From Paraburkholderia dioscoreae (GTDB lineage: Bacteria; Pseudomonadota; Gammaproteobacteria; Burkholderiales; Burkholderiaceae): 64,000 nt of DNA. The notes beneath the pieces are model-generated. The model was given only the letters and a program-made list of their open reading frames with translations, ran no database searches and was not told the origin of the DNA. Positions 16,735 to 26,247 of this stretch are shown here, piece by piece. The stretch spans positions 1,488,001-1,552,000 of the forward strand of contig NZ_LR699553.1 in assembly GCF_902459535.1 (NCBI RefSeq), written 5' to 3'. Numbering within the stretch: position 1 is the stretch's first letter; each line of letters opens with the position of its first letter. The translations under genes were made by a program, and so were the position numbers.

Positions 16735-19700
16735 GTGGCCCACTCATTCAGGCGGTCGAAAAAATTGGCATCTAACGGCATTATCAGGATTCGCGGCGCG
16801 CGCCAGCACAACCTCAAGAACGTCGATCTCGACGTACGAACCGGCGAAATGACGGTCGTGACCGGCCCGTCCGGCTCCGGCAAGTCGAGCCTCGTGTTCG
16901 ACACGCTTTATGCGGAAGGGCAGCGGCGCTACGTCGAAACGTTCAGTGCTTACGCACGGCAGTTTCTGGACCGCATGGACCGGCCGCAAGTCGACCGCGT
17001 CGACGGCGTGCCGCCCGCCATCGCGATCGACCAGACCAATCCGGTGCGCAGTTCGCGCTCCACCGTCGGCACCATGACGGAGCTCAACGATCACCTGAAG
17101 CTCCTTTACGCGCGCGCGGCCGAACTGTTCGACCGCAAGACGGCCCGGCAGGTGCGGCACGATACGCCGGAAACGATCTACGCGGAGTTGCTCGAGCGCA
17201 CCGCGCAGAACGAGCTGCGGCTCGTCGTCACGTTCCCGGTCGAACTGCCGGAGTCGGCGTCGGAGCAGGAAGTGGAGCAGTGGCTGTCGGCGAGCGGCTA
17301 CACGCGCGTTCAGGCGCAGCGCGAAGTCGATTCGCCCACGGGTAAGCGCAAACTGCTCGACGTGGTGGCGGACCGCTTCCGGCTGCGGTCGGTGGACAAG
17401 CAGCGAGTGGTCGAGGCGATCGAGGCGTCGCTCAAGCGCGGCGGCGGGCGCGTCAATATTTACGTGCTGCCGGCGTCGTCCGAAGGGCCGGAAGCTCAGG
17501 AAGCCGAACCGCAAATCTGGCGCTTCTCCACCGGGTTGCATAGCCCCGAAAGCGATCTGCGCTACGCGGACCCGCAGCCCGCGCTGTTCTCGTTCAACTC
17601 GGCGTACGGCGCGTGCGAAGTCTGCCGCGGTTTCGGCCGCGTAATCGGCGTCGACCTCGGGCTGGTGATTCCGGACGCGCGCAAGACGCTGCGCGACGGT
17701 GCGATCAAGCCCATGCAAACGCCGGCCTGGAAGGAATGCCAGGACGATCTGATGCGCTACGCGGCGAAAGCGGATATTCGCCGCGGCACGCCGTGGGGCG
17801 AACTGACGGACGCCGAGCGCGACTGGGTCATCAACGGCTCGCCCGACTGGAACGGCAAGTGGCAAAGCCACTGGTACGGTGTCAAACGCTTCTTCGAATA
17901 TCTCGAATCGAAAGCGTACAAGATGCATATCCGTGTGCTGCTGTCCAAGTACCGCAGCTATACGCCGTGCGAAACCTGCGGCGGCGCACGCCTGAAAACC
18001 GAATCGCTGTTGTGGCGCCTCGGCAGCAAGGCGAATGCGGACGACGTGTTGCCGGCCGGGAAGCGCTTCCTGCCGCGCGGCGTCGACTGGACGCGCGAAC
18101 AACTCGAAGCGTTGCCGGGTCTGACCGTGCACGACCTGATGCTGATGCCGATCGAGCGTATCCGGCGCTTCTTCGACGAAGTCAGCTTGCCGAGCGCGCT
18201 GCTCGACGATGCGCTCAAACTGCTGCTCGCCGAAGTGCGCACGCGCCTCAAATATCTGTGCGACGTGGGCCTCGGTTATCTCACGCTCGACCGGCAAAGC
18301 CGCACGTTGTCGGGCGGCGAGGTGCAGCGGATCAACCTGACCACGGCGCTCGGCACGTCGCTCACCAAGACGCTTTTCGTGCTCGACGAACCGAGCATCG
18401 GCCTGCATCCGCGCGACCTGAACCGCATCGTCGAAGCCATGCACCGCTTGCGCGACGCGGGTAATACGCTGGTGGTGGTCGAGCACGATCCCTCTGTCAT
18501 GCTCGCGGCGGATCGTCTGATCGACATGGGCCCAGGGCCGGGCGAGCGCGGCGGCTCGATCATTTACGACGGCGTGCCCGAGGCGATCCGTTCCTCCGGC
18601 ACGCTCACCGGTGAGTATCTCGGCGGCCGCCGGCATGTGGCGGACTCGGCGCACTGGTCACAGCGTCCGGTGAATGACACCACGCCGCGCATCGTGCTGG
18701 AAGGCGCGACGGAACACAATCTGCGCGATGTCACGGTGGAGATTCCGCTGGAGCGGCTCGTCTGTGTGACGGGGGTATCGGGTTCCGGCAAATCCACGCT
18801 GCTGCAAGACGTGCTGTATCCGGCCATGGCGCGCCACTTCGGTCTTGCCACCGAATCGCCGGGCGCATTCAGAAGCCTGAGCGGCGCCGATCAGGTCACC
18901 GACGTCGTGTTCGTCGACCAATCGCCGATCGGCAAGACCGCGCGTTCGAACCCGGCCAGTTATGTCGGCGCGTTCGACGAAATCCGTAAACTGTTCGCCA
19001 AGGCGCCGCTCGCGCAGCAACGCGGCTATGGCCCGGGCATGTTCAGCTTCAACTCGGGTGACGGCCGCTGCCCGACCTGCGGCGGCTCGGGTTTCGAACA
19101 TATCGAAATGCAGTTCCTGAGCGACGTGTACCTGCGTTGCCCCGATTGCGACGGGCGCCGTTATCGCGCGGAACTGCTCGAAGTGAAGATCGAACGCGGC
19201 GAACCGGCGCGCGCGCTGAGCATTGCCGACGTGCTGGAATTGACGGTGAGCGAAGCAACCGCCTTCTTTGCCAAAGACGCCGAAGTGCTGCGCGTGCTGC
19301 AGCCAATCGTCGACGTGGGTCTCGAATACGTGAAGCTCGGCCAGCCGGTGCCCACGTTGTCGGGCGGCGAAGCACAACGGCTCAAGCTCGCCGGGTTTCT
19401 CGCGGAATCGGCTCAGGCGCGCACCGCGCGCAACGCGAAGCAGCCGGTCGCGAAGCGTCTGTTCATGTTCGACGAACCGACCACCGGCCTGCATTTCGAC
19501 GACATCGCCAAGCTGATGCAAGCGTTCGGCAAACTGCTCGCGAGCGGTCATTCGCTGATCGTGATCGAGCACAACCTCGATGTGATCCGCTCTGCCGACT
19601 GGCTGATCGACCTCGGTCCCGAAGGTGGCGACGGCGGCGGCCGGGTGCTGTGCGTCGGCACGCCGGAAGACGTCAAGACGTGCCCGGAATCGCATACCGG

Positions 19701-22650
19701 CGAAGCGCTGCTGCAATACGACCGCGCCATGAACACAGCGGCTGAGCCGGCGTCGCAAGGCCTTCCGCTGCAGAAGGCGCTGAGCGCGGCGCGTGCGCGC
19801 CGCGCCGTCGAAGGCGAGGACGTGGTGCGCATCGTCAATGCGCGCGAGCACAACCTGAAATCGCTGGACGTGGACATTCCACACGGCAAATTCAACGTGA
19901 TTACCGGGGTCTCCGGTTCGGGCAAGTCCACGCTCGCTTTCGATATTCTGTTCCACGAAGGGCAGCGCCGTTACCTCGAATCGCTCAATGCCTACGCGCG
20001 TTCCATCGTGCAGCCGGCGGGGCGGCCCGAGGTGGACGCGGTGTACGGCATTCCGCCGACCGTCGCGATCGAGCAGCGGCTTTCGCGCGGCGGCCGCAAG
20101 AGTACCGTGGCGACCACGTCCGAGGTGTGGCACTTCCTGCGTCTGCTGTATGTGAAGCTCGGTCTGCAGCATTGCATTCACGACGGCACGCCGGTTACGT
20201 CGCAAAGCGTCGAATCGATCGCGGCGCAGTTGCTGCGCGATCACAAAGGGCAGCACGTTGGTTTTCTCGCGCCGCTGGTCGTGAATCGCAAGGGCGTCTA
20301 TACAGATCTGGCGAAGTGGGCGAAAGCACGCGGCAATACGCATCTGCGTGTGGATGGCGAATTCGTGCCGGTGGACCCGTGGCCGAAGCTCGACCGCTTC
20401 CGCGAGCATACGATCGAGTTACCCGTGACCGATCTCGTCGTGTCGCCGGACCATGAAACCGAGTTGCGTCAGGCGCTCGACCAGACGCTGGAAGTGGGCA
20501 AGGGCGTGATGCATCTGCTGGCGCCGCTCGACGGTTTGCACGACGCGATGAGCGGCGGCCGTCCTACGGCGCAACTCGGCGCCGTGAAGGTGCTGTCCAC
20601 CAAGCGCGCGTGTCCGGTGTGCGGCACGAGCTATCCCGAGCTTGACCCGCGCATGTTCTCGTATAACAGCAAGCATGGCTGGTGTACGACCTGCGTGGGC
20701 ACGGGTCTCGCGCTCACGCGCGAGCAGCGCGCCGCCTACGACGACACGATCGTCGTCGACGACAATCGTGGCCGCGAACAGAGCCTGCCTTCGGAAGAGC
20801 AGGAGCCCGAAGGCCTCGTGGATGAACCGTGTCCGGACTGCGCGGGCACGCGTCTGAATCCCACCGCACGCGCGGTCACGTTCAACGCGCAGTCCATTGT
20901 CGACGTCGCGCAATGGACCGTGTCCGACACGCGCGCGTGGATCGACACACTGGAAATGACCGGTCGCGACGCAGAAATCGCGCGTGACGTGATCAGCGAA
21001 ATCGGCAGCCGCCTGCAGTTTCTCGAAGAAGTCGGACTCGGCTATCTGAGTCTCGATCGCGCCGCGCCGAGTCTCTCGGGTGGCGAGGCGCAGCGTATTC
21101 GTCTCGCCGCGCAACTCGGCAGCAATCTGCAAGGCGTGTGCTACGTACTCGACGAACCGACCATCGGCCTGCATCCACGCGACAATCAGATTCTGCTGAA
21201 CGCTCTGCGCAAGCTGGGCGAGAAGGGCAACACGCTGGTGGTCGTCGAACACGACGAGGACACCATCCGGCGTGCCGATCACATCATCGACATCGGGCCG
21301 GGCGCAGGCAAGCGCGGCGGCACGCTGGTCGCGCAGGGCAGTGTGGCGGATCTGTCGGCGCAGCCCGATTCCGTGACAGGGCAGTTTCTCGCCAACCCTA
21401 TCGTGCATCCGTTGCAGCCGCGTCGCGAAGTGGTCGCGGCGAGCAAGCGCATGGCCGCGGTGCCGGAAAACTGGCTGACCGTACACGGCGGCAAACTGCA
21501 CAACCTGCGCAACGTCACAGTCGGCATTCCGCTATCGCGGTTGGTGGCGGTCACGGGCGTCAGCGGTTCCGGCAAGTCGACCCTAGCACGCGACGTGTTG
21601 ATGACCAATCTGCTGGATGCGGTCGGGCGGTCGGTGCTATCGTCGCCGGCCACGCGGCGCGCACGTGCCGCGGCCGAGGAGAAGCCCGCGGCGAACCGGC
21701 GCTCCAGCGTGCTGGCGCGCACGGCGCCGCGCGCGCAATTGAACGTGACGCATGCATGGCAAGGTTGCGATTCGATCACCGGCTGGGAGACTATCGACCG
21801 CGTGCTTGAAGTCGATCAAACGCCGATCGGCAAGACGCCGCGTTCGTGTCCTGCCACTTACATAGGCGTGTGGGACGCGATCCGCAAACTGTTCGCCGGC
21901 ACGCTCGAAGCGCGTGCGCGCGGCTATACGGTCTCGCGTTTCTCGTTCAACACGGGCGAAGGCCGTTGCCCGGCCTGCGAGGGGCAGGGCGTGCGCACCA
22001 TCGGCATGAGCTTTCTGCCCGATGTGAAAGTGCCTTGCGATGTATGTCGCGGGCAGCGCTTCAATCCCGAGACGCTCGCGGTCACATGGCGCGGCAAGAA
22101 TATCGGCGACGTGCTGACCATGGAAATCGACGAAGCCGTCGAGTTTTTCGCGCCCATCTCGAACATTGCTCATCCGTTGCAGTTGATGAAAGACGTCGGG
22201 CTCGGCTATCTCACGCTGGGTCAACCTTCGCCCACGTTGTCGGGTGGCGAAGCGCAGCGTATCAAGCTCGTCACCGAATTGAGCAAGGTGCGCGACGACA
22301 TTACGCGGCGCGGTCAGAAGCCGCCGCACACCTTATATGTACTGGACGAACCGACCGTGGGCCTGCATATGGCCGACGTCGCCAGGCTGATTCGCGTGCT
22401 GCATCGTCTCGCGGACGGCGGCCATAGCGTCGTCGTCATCGAGCACGATCTGGACGTGATCGCCGAGGCGGACTGGATCATCGATCTCGGTCCGGAGGGT
22501 GGCGTGGGCGGCGGGTCGATTGTCGCCGCCACGGATCCCGAAGGACTCGCCCGCGTTGACGCAAGTCATACAGGCGCCGCGTTGCGGCCCGTTCTCGCGC
22601 GATCGCGGGACAACCACACCATCGTTGCGGGCGAAGGCACGAACGGTTGA
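16735..22650 (+). CDS. uvrA: Tandem (double-length) UvrA
   Basis: A 1971-residue UvrA-type ABC ATPase, twice the normal ~940. Residues 1-1000 and about 1015-1971 are two complete UvrA units in one chain. Walker A loops (G-x-SGSGKS) lie near residues 43, 679, 1057 and 1607, and ABC signatures (LSGGE) near 525, 875, 1445 and 1833. CxxC zinc modules appear in both units (CETCGG, CPTCGG, CPDCAG, CPACEG). Each chain therefore carries four ATPase sites, resembling a covalent UvrA dimer. UvrA recognises bulky DNA lesions in nucleotide excision repair. The GTG at 16735 is used here; a TTG 30 bases later is possible. No uvrB or uvrC is nearby. A LexA box precedes it and a strong terminator follows it. 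Confidence 0.92.
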   Translation: MAHSFRRSKKLASNGIIRIRGARQHNLKNVDLDVRTGEMTVVTGPSGSGKSSLVFDTLYAEGQRRYVETFSAYARQFLDRMDRPQVDRVDGVPPAIAIDQTNPVRSSRSTVGTMTELNDHLKLLYARAAELFDRKTARQVRHDTPETIYAELLERTAQNELRLVVTFPVELPESASEQEVEQWLSASGYTRVQAQREVDSPTGKRKLLDVVADRFRLRSVDKQRVVEAIEASLKRGGGRVNIYVLPASSEGPEAQEAEPQIWRFSTGLHSPESDLRYADPQPALFSFNSAYGACEVCRGFGRVIGVDLGLVIPDARKTLRDGAIKPMQTPAWKECQDDLMRYAAKADIRRGTPWGELTDAERDWVINGSPDWNGKWQSHWYGVKRFFEYLESKAYKMHIRVLLSKYRSYTPCETCGGARLKTESLLWRLGSKANADDVLPAGKRFLPRGVDWTREQLEALPGLTVHDLMLMPIERIRRFFDEVSLPSALLDDALKLLLAEVRTRLKYLCDVGLGYLTLDRQSRTLSGGEVQRINLTTALGTSLTKTLFVLDEPSIGLHPRDLNRIVEAMHRLRDAGNTLVVVEHDPSVMLAADRLIDMGPGPGERGGSIIYDGVPEAIRSSGTLTGEYLGGRRHVADSAHWSQRPVNDTTPRIVLEGATEHNLRDVTVEIPLERLVCVTGVSGSGKSTLLQDVLYPAMARHFGLATESPGAFRSLSGADQVTDVVFVDQSPIGKTARSNPASYVGAFDEIRKLFAKAPLAQQRGYGPGMFSFNSGDGRCPTCGGSGFEHIEMQFLSDVYLRCPDCDGRRYRAELLEVKIERGEPARALSIADVLELTVSEATAFFAKDAEVLRVLQPIVDVGLEYVKLGQPVPTLSGGEAQRLKLAGFLAESAQARTARNAKQPVAKRLFMFDEPTTGLHFDDIAKLMQAFGKLLASGHSLIVIEHNLDVIRSADWLIDLGPEGGDGGGRVLCVGTPEDVKTCPESHTGEALLQYDRAMNTAAEPASQGLPLQKALSAARARRAVEGEDVVRIVNAREHNLKSLDVDIPHGKFNVITGVSGSGKSTLAFDILFHEGQRRYLESLNAYARSIVQPAGRPEVDAVYGIPPTVAIEQRLSRGGRKSTVATTSEVWHFLRLLYVKLGLQHCIHDGTPVTSQSVESIAAQLLRDHKGQHVGFLAPLVVNRKGVYTDLAKWAKARGNTHLRVDGEFVPVDPWPKLDRFREHTIELPVTDLVVSPDHETELRQALDQTLEVGKGVMHLLAPLDGLHDAMSGGRPTAQLGAVKVLSTKRACPVCGTSYPELDPRMFSYNSKHGWCTTCVGTGLALTREQRAAYDDTIVVDDNRGREQSLPSEEQEPEGLVDEPCPDCAGTRLNPTARAVTFNAQSIVDVAQWTVSDTRAWIDTLEMTGRDAEIARDVISEIGSRLQFLEEVGLGYLSLDRAAPSLSGGEAQRIRLAAQLGSNLQGVCYVLDEPTIGLHPRDNQILLNALRKLGEKGNTLVVVEHDEDTIRRADHIIDIGPGAGKRGGTLVAQGSVADLSAQPDSVTGQFLANPIVHPLQPRREVVAASKRMAAVPENWLTVHGGKLHNLRNVTVGIPLSRLVAVTGVSGSGKSTLARDVLMTNLLDAVGRSVLSSPATRRARAAAEEKPAANRRSSVLARTAPRAQLNVTHAWQGCDSITGWETIDRVLEVDQTPIGKTPRSCPATYIGVWDAIRKLFAGTLEARARGYTVSRFSFNTGEGRCPACEGQGVRTIGMSFLPDVKVPCDVCRGQRFNPETLAVTWRGKNIGDVLTMEIDEAVEFFAPISNIAHPLQLMKDVGLGYLTLGQPSPTLSGGEAQRIKLVTELSKVRDDITRRGQKPPHTLYVLDEPTVGLHMADVARLIRVLHRLADGGHSVVVIEHDLDVIAEADWIIDLGPEGGVGGGSIVAATDPEGLARVDASHTGAALRPVLARSRDNHTIVAGEGTNG

Positions 22651-22658
22651 TGTAGCAG

Positions 22659-22688
22659 GGAGCGGCGCAATCAACGTTGCGCCGCTCC
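22659..22688 (+). terminator. Rho-independent terminator after uvrA
   Basis: A perfect 12-base-pair GC-rich stem (GGAGCGGCGCAA / TTGCGCCGCTCC) with a 6-base loop begins eight bases after the uvrA stop. It is followed by TTTCCTGTTTATT, an imperfect T tract. Confidence 0.75.
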
Positions 22689-23623
22689 TTTCCTGTTTAT
22701 TGCACCTGGCAGGTTGCGCGCTCGCCAGGCGACCGCCGACACGCGCATGCGGTCGATGAGAAGTTGTTCTGCTCCCCCTGCTAAGTCCACTCACGCTCGG
22801 CGTTATTCCGTCTGTTAGCTTTATGTAATTTAATTGAATTGTTTTGTAATTAACTATAAGACGTCATTGAGATGCGTATTTAAAGTGTCGTAAATACCGC
22901 TAAAAATATTTTCGAACGCGGTTTTCCTTCTGCTATCGTCTCGCCTTCGGCGGCGGTCTCACTCCGGCGTCCCGATCATCCCGGCACACATACTGTTGGC
23001 GGTCCGCCCGATCAAGCGGCGACCGCGCGAAAAGGCGCGCCCGACTGGCCTTCCGTTTGGTCGGGGCGTTCGGTCAGTTGAGAGTTTCGAGTGCATTCTT
23101 GCACGTCACGAGTGCAGTGAAATCCCATTCTCGTGCAGAAAAAAAGCCGAATGCTTATCTGCTCCACACACGCTTATTCTTTTAAAGCGGCGCCAATTCG
23201 GTATGAGTTAGAGTCATCTCTCTAAACTAAGTATGCCGCCATCAAAAAAAGTTTGACCGTACATTTTTTGTCCTGCTATCTTTGCGTCCCATGAAACGCA
23301 TGTGACGTTCGCGCAAAAAGTTCCAGGCGCTACGACCCACATCGATCAGGTTGTCTCGATCGTGTATGCAAGGCGGAAGTGAGTGGGTCAAATTTAATCT
23401 ATTAGTAGTTCTACTTAGATCGGCTACTGGGCTCGCATGACCTGCGGCCGCAGTCCTCCTGAGTCACGTCCGTGCCATCGGAACGAGGTTTGGCAGTTCT
23501 GCGTCCGTTTTGGACTACGAATCAAAAAGTGGTCGATCACCAGATGGCTGAAGTGAATGTGGTTTGCGGTATGTAAGCGCACTGCAGTTACAGAAATGAA
23601 CGGTTCACGCCGGAGGAGTAAAG
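22689..23623. other. Long AT-rich non-coding interval before the tonB cluster
   Basis: Nearly one kilobase with no supported gene. Its composition drops sharply below the rest of the window, with runs such as TAATTTAATTGAATTG near 22830 and AAAAAAAG near 23245, then rises again. It holds a perfect CTGCGGCCGCAG palindrome at 23442-23453 and a GTGCA-N4-TGCAC inverted repeat near 23090. Likely the main regulatory region of the tonB cluster; a small RNA or leader cannot be excluded. No Fur-box-like 19-mer was seen. Confidence 0.5.
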
Positions 23624-24334
23624 GTGGGTACGAAAGTCGAAGGGCAATTTCCGGCAGCAGCGGCCCGTATGGAGAGGCCAGGGCGCCCGCGTGAGTTTGG
23701 GCGCAAGCAGCAAAACCCAGTACGTCGCTTCGGCGGTATCGCAGTCGTTCTGCTCTTGCATATCGTGCTGATCTACGCACTGATCAATGGCCTCGCCACC
23801 AAGGTCGTGCAGGTCATTCAGCATCCTATCGAAACGAAGATCATCGAGCCGGTAAAGCCGCCGCCTCCGCCGCCGTTGCCCACGGTGCAATTGCCGCCGC
23901 CGAAGTTCGCGCCGCCGCCGCCGCCGTTCGTGCCGCCGCCGGAAGTGCAGGTGCAGACGCCGCCGCAGCCGACCATTACGCATCAGGCCGCACCGGTTGT
24001 GTCGGCACCCGCCGTGGCGCCGCCCGCACCACCGGCGCCGCCCGCGCCGAGCAAGCCTGTGAGCACTGAAGTCGGGGTTGTGTGCCCGAACTCGGATCAG
24101 ATCCGTTCGTCGATCCGCTACCCGAAAGAAGCTCAGGAAAACAACGCAACGGGTGATGTTCTCATTGAATTCGTTGTCGACCCGCAGGGCCATATTACGA
24201 ATGAACGCGTTGCCAAATCCGCAGACGACTCCTCACTGGATCGTGCTGCATTCAACGCGGTCAAGCAGTTCACGTGCGTTTCCCAAGGCCAGGCTGTCCG
24301 TGTGCAAGTTCCGTTCTCGTTTAACCTGAACTGA
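23624..24334 (+). CDS. tonB: TonB energy-transducing protein
   Basis: A 236-residue TonB. One N-terminal transmembrane helix lies at about residues 38-58 (GGIAVVLLLHIVLIYALI), followed by a long Pro-rich periplasmic spacer (residues 76-150, with PPPPPLPT and PPPPPFVPPP runs) and a TonB C-terminal domain (YPKEAQENNATGDVLIEFVVD). It spans the periplasm to energise outer-membrane receptors using ExbB/ExbD. A strong GGAGGAG site precedes the GTG start. It is the first gene of a long + strand cluster and is followed by exbB. Confidence 0.92.
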   Translation: MGTKVEGQFPAAAARMERPGRPREFGRKQQNPVRRFGGIAVVLLLHIVLIYALINGLATKVVQVIQHPIETKIIEPVKPPPPPPLPTVQLPPPKFAPPPPPFVPPPEVQVQTPPQPTITHQAAPVVSAPAVAPPAPPAPPAPSKPVSTEVGVVCPNSDQIRSSIRYPKEAQENNATGDVLIEFVVDPQGHITNERVAKSADDSSLDRAAFNAVKQFTCVSQGQAVRVQVPFSFNLN

Positions 24335-24410
24335 AGTCACCGGCTGTTCGGTACCGGTAGCGATTTATCAGTGTTAGTTTTGAAGTTGTACTAATGAACT
24401 TGGAGCAGGC

Positions 24411-25316
24411 ATGAAGAAGCGTACTCTCGCCGCACTGGCGGCAACCATGTTGATCGCCGTAACTACGGTGGATACCTTTGTTGCACCGCAAATGGCCCAT
24501 GCACAGGCCAGCGACGCTACGGCGTCGGCCGCAGCGCCTGCCACCGCTGCGCCGCAAACGGCGAGTTCCGTCGCTGACGAAGCCGTGCCGCCGCCGGCAC
24601 CGGCCACGTCCGAAACCGTCAATAACCCGTACGGCCTCGGCGCACTCTGGAAGAACGGCGACTTTGTCGCGCGCTTCGTGCTGATTCTGCTGGTGCTCAT
24701 GTCGATGGGCAGCTGGTACATCATGGTCACCAAGTTCGTCGAGCAGTTCCGTGCGAACCGCCGCGCGAAGAGTGCCGATGAACAACTCTGGACTGCGCCG
24801 TCGCTGGTCGAAGGCGCGAAGCTTCTCGACGAAGCGTCGCCGTTCCGCTTCATCGCGGAAACGGCGATCGAAGCTGGCGAGCATCACGAAGAAGCGCTGC
24901 TCGAAGCCGTGGACCGCAACACGTGGATCGATACCTCGGTCGAGCGTGCCATCACAAACGTATCGAATCGTCTGCAAGACGGCCTGGCGTTCCTCGGCAC
25001 GGTGGGTTCGACGGCGCCGTTCGTCGGCCTGTTCGGCACGGTGTGGGGGATTTATCACGCGCTGACGGCAATCGGCATTGCCGGCCAGGCTTCGATCGAT
25101 AAGGTCGCGGGTCCGGTGGGCGAGGCGCTGATCATGACCGCCATCGGTCTCGCGGTGGCCGTGCCCGCGGTGCTTGGCTACAACTTCCTGGTTCGCCGCA
25201 ACAAGTCGGTGATGGAGCGTGTGCGCGCATTCGGCGCGCAGCTGCATACCGTTCTGCTGGCGGGCAGCCGCCGCCCGGCGCGCGCCGCGGCTCGCGAAGC
25301 GTCGCTGGTTCAATAA
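24411..25316 (+). CDS. exbB: ExbB-type MotA/TolQ proton-channel protein with extended N-terminus
   Basis: A 301-residue ExbB/TolQ/MotA-family protein. The C-terminal two thirds is the normal channel: helix 1 RFVLILLVLMSMGSWYIMV, then a cytosolic loop, then GLFGTVWGIYHAL and PVGEALIMTAIGLAVAVPAVLGYNF. Unlike short ExbB proteins it starts with a cleavable-looking signal (MLIAVTTVDTFV...AHAQA) and an Ala/Pro-rich stretch, so the N-terminus is probably periplasmic. It forms the proton-driven motor with the two ExbD proteins and TonB. It lies 76 bases after tonB and 12 bases before exbD. Confidence 0.9.
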   Translation: MKKRTLAALAATMLIAVTTVDTFVAPQMAHAQASDATASAAAPATAAPQTASSVADEAVPPPAPATSETVNNPYGLGALWKNGDFVARFVLILLVLMSMGSWYIMVTKFVEQFRANRRAKSADEQLWTAPSLVEGAKLLDEASPFRFIAETAIEAGEHHEEALLEAVDRNTWIDTSVERAITNVSNRLQDGLAFLGTVGSTAPFVGLFGTVWGIYHALTAIGIAGQASIDKVAGPVGEALIMTAIGLAVAVPAVLGYNFLVRRNKSVMERVRAFGAQLHTVLLAGSRRPARAAAREASLVQ

Positions 25317-25328
25317 GCGGAGTCTGTC

Positions 25329-25751
25329 ATGGCAATGAGCGTTGGGCAGGACGACAACGACGAGGTCATCTCCAGTATCAACACTACGCCGCTCGTCGAC
25401 GTGATGCTGGTTCTGCTGATCATCTTTCTGATCACGATTCCGGTCGTGACGCATACGGTGCCGGTGCAATTGCCGAAGGAGACGATCCAGCCGCTGCAGA
25501 CCACGCCGAAAAGTATCGTCATCGCGGTCAATCGCGACGGCGACTTCTTCTGGAACGAGAAGCAGGTCGACGCGCCGACGCTGCTGGCACGCCTGAAGAC
25601 CGTGTCGGTCATGACGCCGCAGCCGGAAGTGCATGTTCGCGGCGACCAGAACGCGCGTTATGAATTTATCGGTCGGGTCATTACCGAGTGCGAACGCGCC
25701 GGTATTGCGAAGGTTTCGTTTATTACCGAGCCACCCGCGCGCGGGGGGTGA
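25329..25751 (+). CDS. exbD: ExbD biopolymer transport protein (first copy)
   Basis: A 140-residue ExbD/TolR-family protein with one N-terminal membrane helix (MLVLLIIFLITIPVV). The essential membrane Asp lies in NTTPLVDVML, matching Asp25 of E. coli ExbD. The periplasmic domain follows (VPVQLPKETIQPL). It forms the stator with ExbB. The ATG lies 12 bases after exbB. A second ATG two codons later is also possible. A second exbD follows after 58 bases. Confidence 0.92.
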   Translation: MAMSVGQDDNDEVISSINTTPLVDVMLVLLIIFLITIPVVTHTVPVQLPKETIQPLQTTPKSIVIAVNRDGDFFWNEKQVDAPTLLARLKTVSVMTPQPEVHVRGDQNARYEFIGRVITECERAGIAKVSFITEPPARGG

Positions 25752-25809
25752 CTTTGCATGGGATCAGACTAAGTGCTGAAGCACCAAGTCTGATCGACAG
25801 GAGCCGATA

Positions 25810-26238
25810 ATGGGAATGAACGTATCGTCGGGCGGCGGCAGTGAACCGGATGTGATGGTGGACATCAACACCACGCCGCTGATCGACGTGATGCTGGTGT
25901 TGTTGATCATGCTGATCATCACAATTCCGATCCAGACGCATGCCATCAAGATGAATCTGCCGGTCGGCAATCCGCCGCCGCCGATCACGCAACCTGAAAT
26001 AGTGCAGATCGATATCGATTTCGACGGCACCACCACTTGGAACGGTCAGCCCGTGCCGAACCGTGCCGCGCTCGAATCCAGACTTGCTCAGGTGGCGGCT
26101 GAACCGGTTCAGGCCGAAATCCATCTGCGGCCGAACAAGCTGGTGCCGTACAAGGATGTCGCCGAGGTGATGGCGTCCGCGCAACGACTGGGCGCGACGA
26201 AAATCGGCCTGATCGGCAATGAGCAGTACATGCAATAG
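25810..26238 (+). CDS. exbD: ExbD biopolymer transport protein (second copy)
   Basis: A 142-residue paralogue of the preceding ExbD. The membrane helix (MLVLLIMLIITIPI) and the proton-path Asp (NTTPLIDVML) are conserved, but the periplasmic domain is clearly different (IKMNLPVGNPPPPIT). Two unlike ExbD subunits in one TonB cluster are known in Xanthomonas-like and related systems, where they can serve particular receptors. An in-between hairpin-like repeat (AGACTAAGTGCTGAAGCACC region, 25766-25785) separates the two genes. The TPR gene starts nine bases after its stop. Confidence 0.92.
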   Translation: MGMNVSSGGGSEPDVMVDINTTPLIDVMLVLLIMLIITIPIQTHAIKMNLPVGNPPPPITQPEIVQIDIDFDGTTTWNGQPVPNRAALESRLAQVAAEPVQAEIHLRPNKLVPYKDVAEVMASAQRLGATKIGLIGNEQYMQ

Positions 26239-26247
26239 GGAAGGGCA

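Noticed and set aside
16744..18654. Long minus-strand open frame opposite uvrA
   Set aside because: No family features; a shadow of the UvrA coding frame.
22996..23211. 71-codon frame in the low-GC interval before tonB
   Set aside because: Start lacks a ribosome site, codon use is poor and no family is recognisable.
23233..23256. A seven-codon ORF (MPPSKKV) upstream of tonB that recalls the heptapeptide precursor of microcin C
   Set aside because: No ribosome site precedes it and no McC-type adenylyltransferase or export gene follows; in an AT-rich gap such short ORFs arise by chance.
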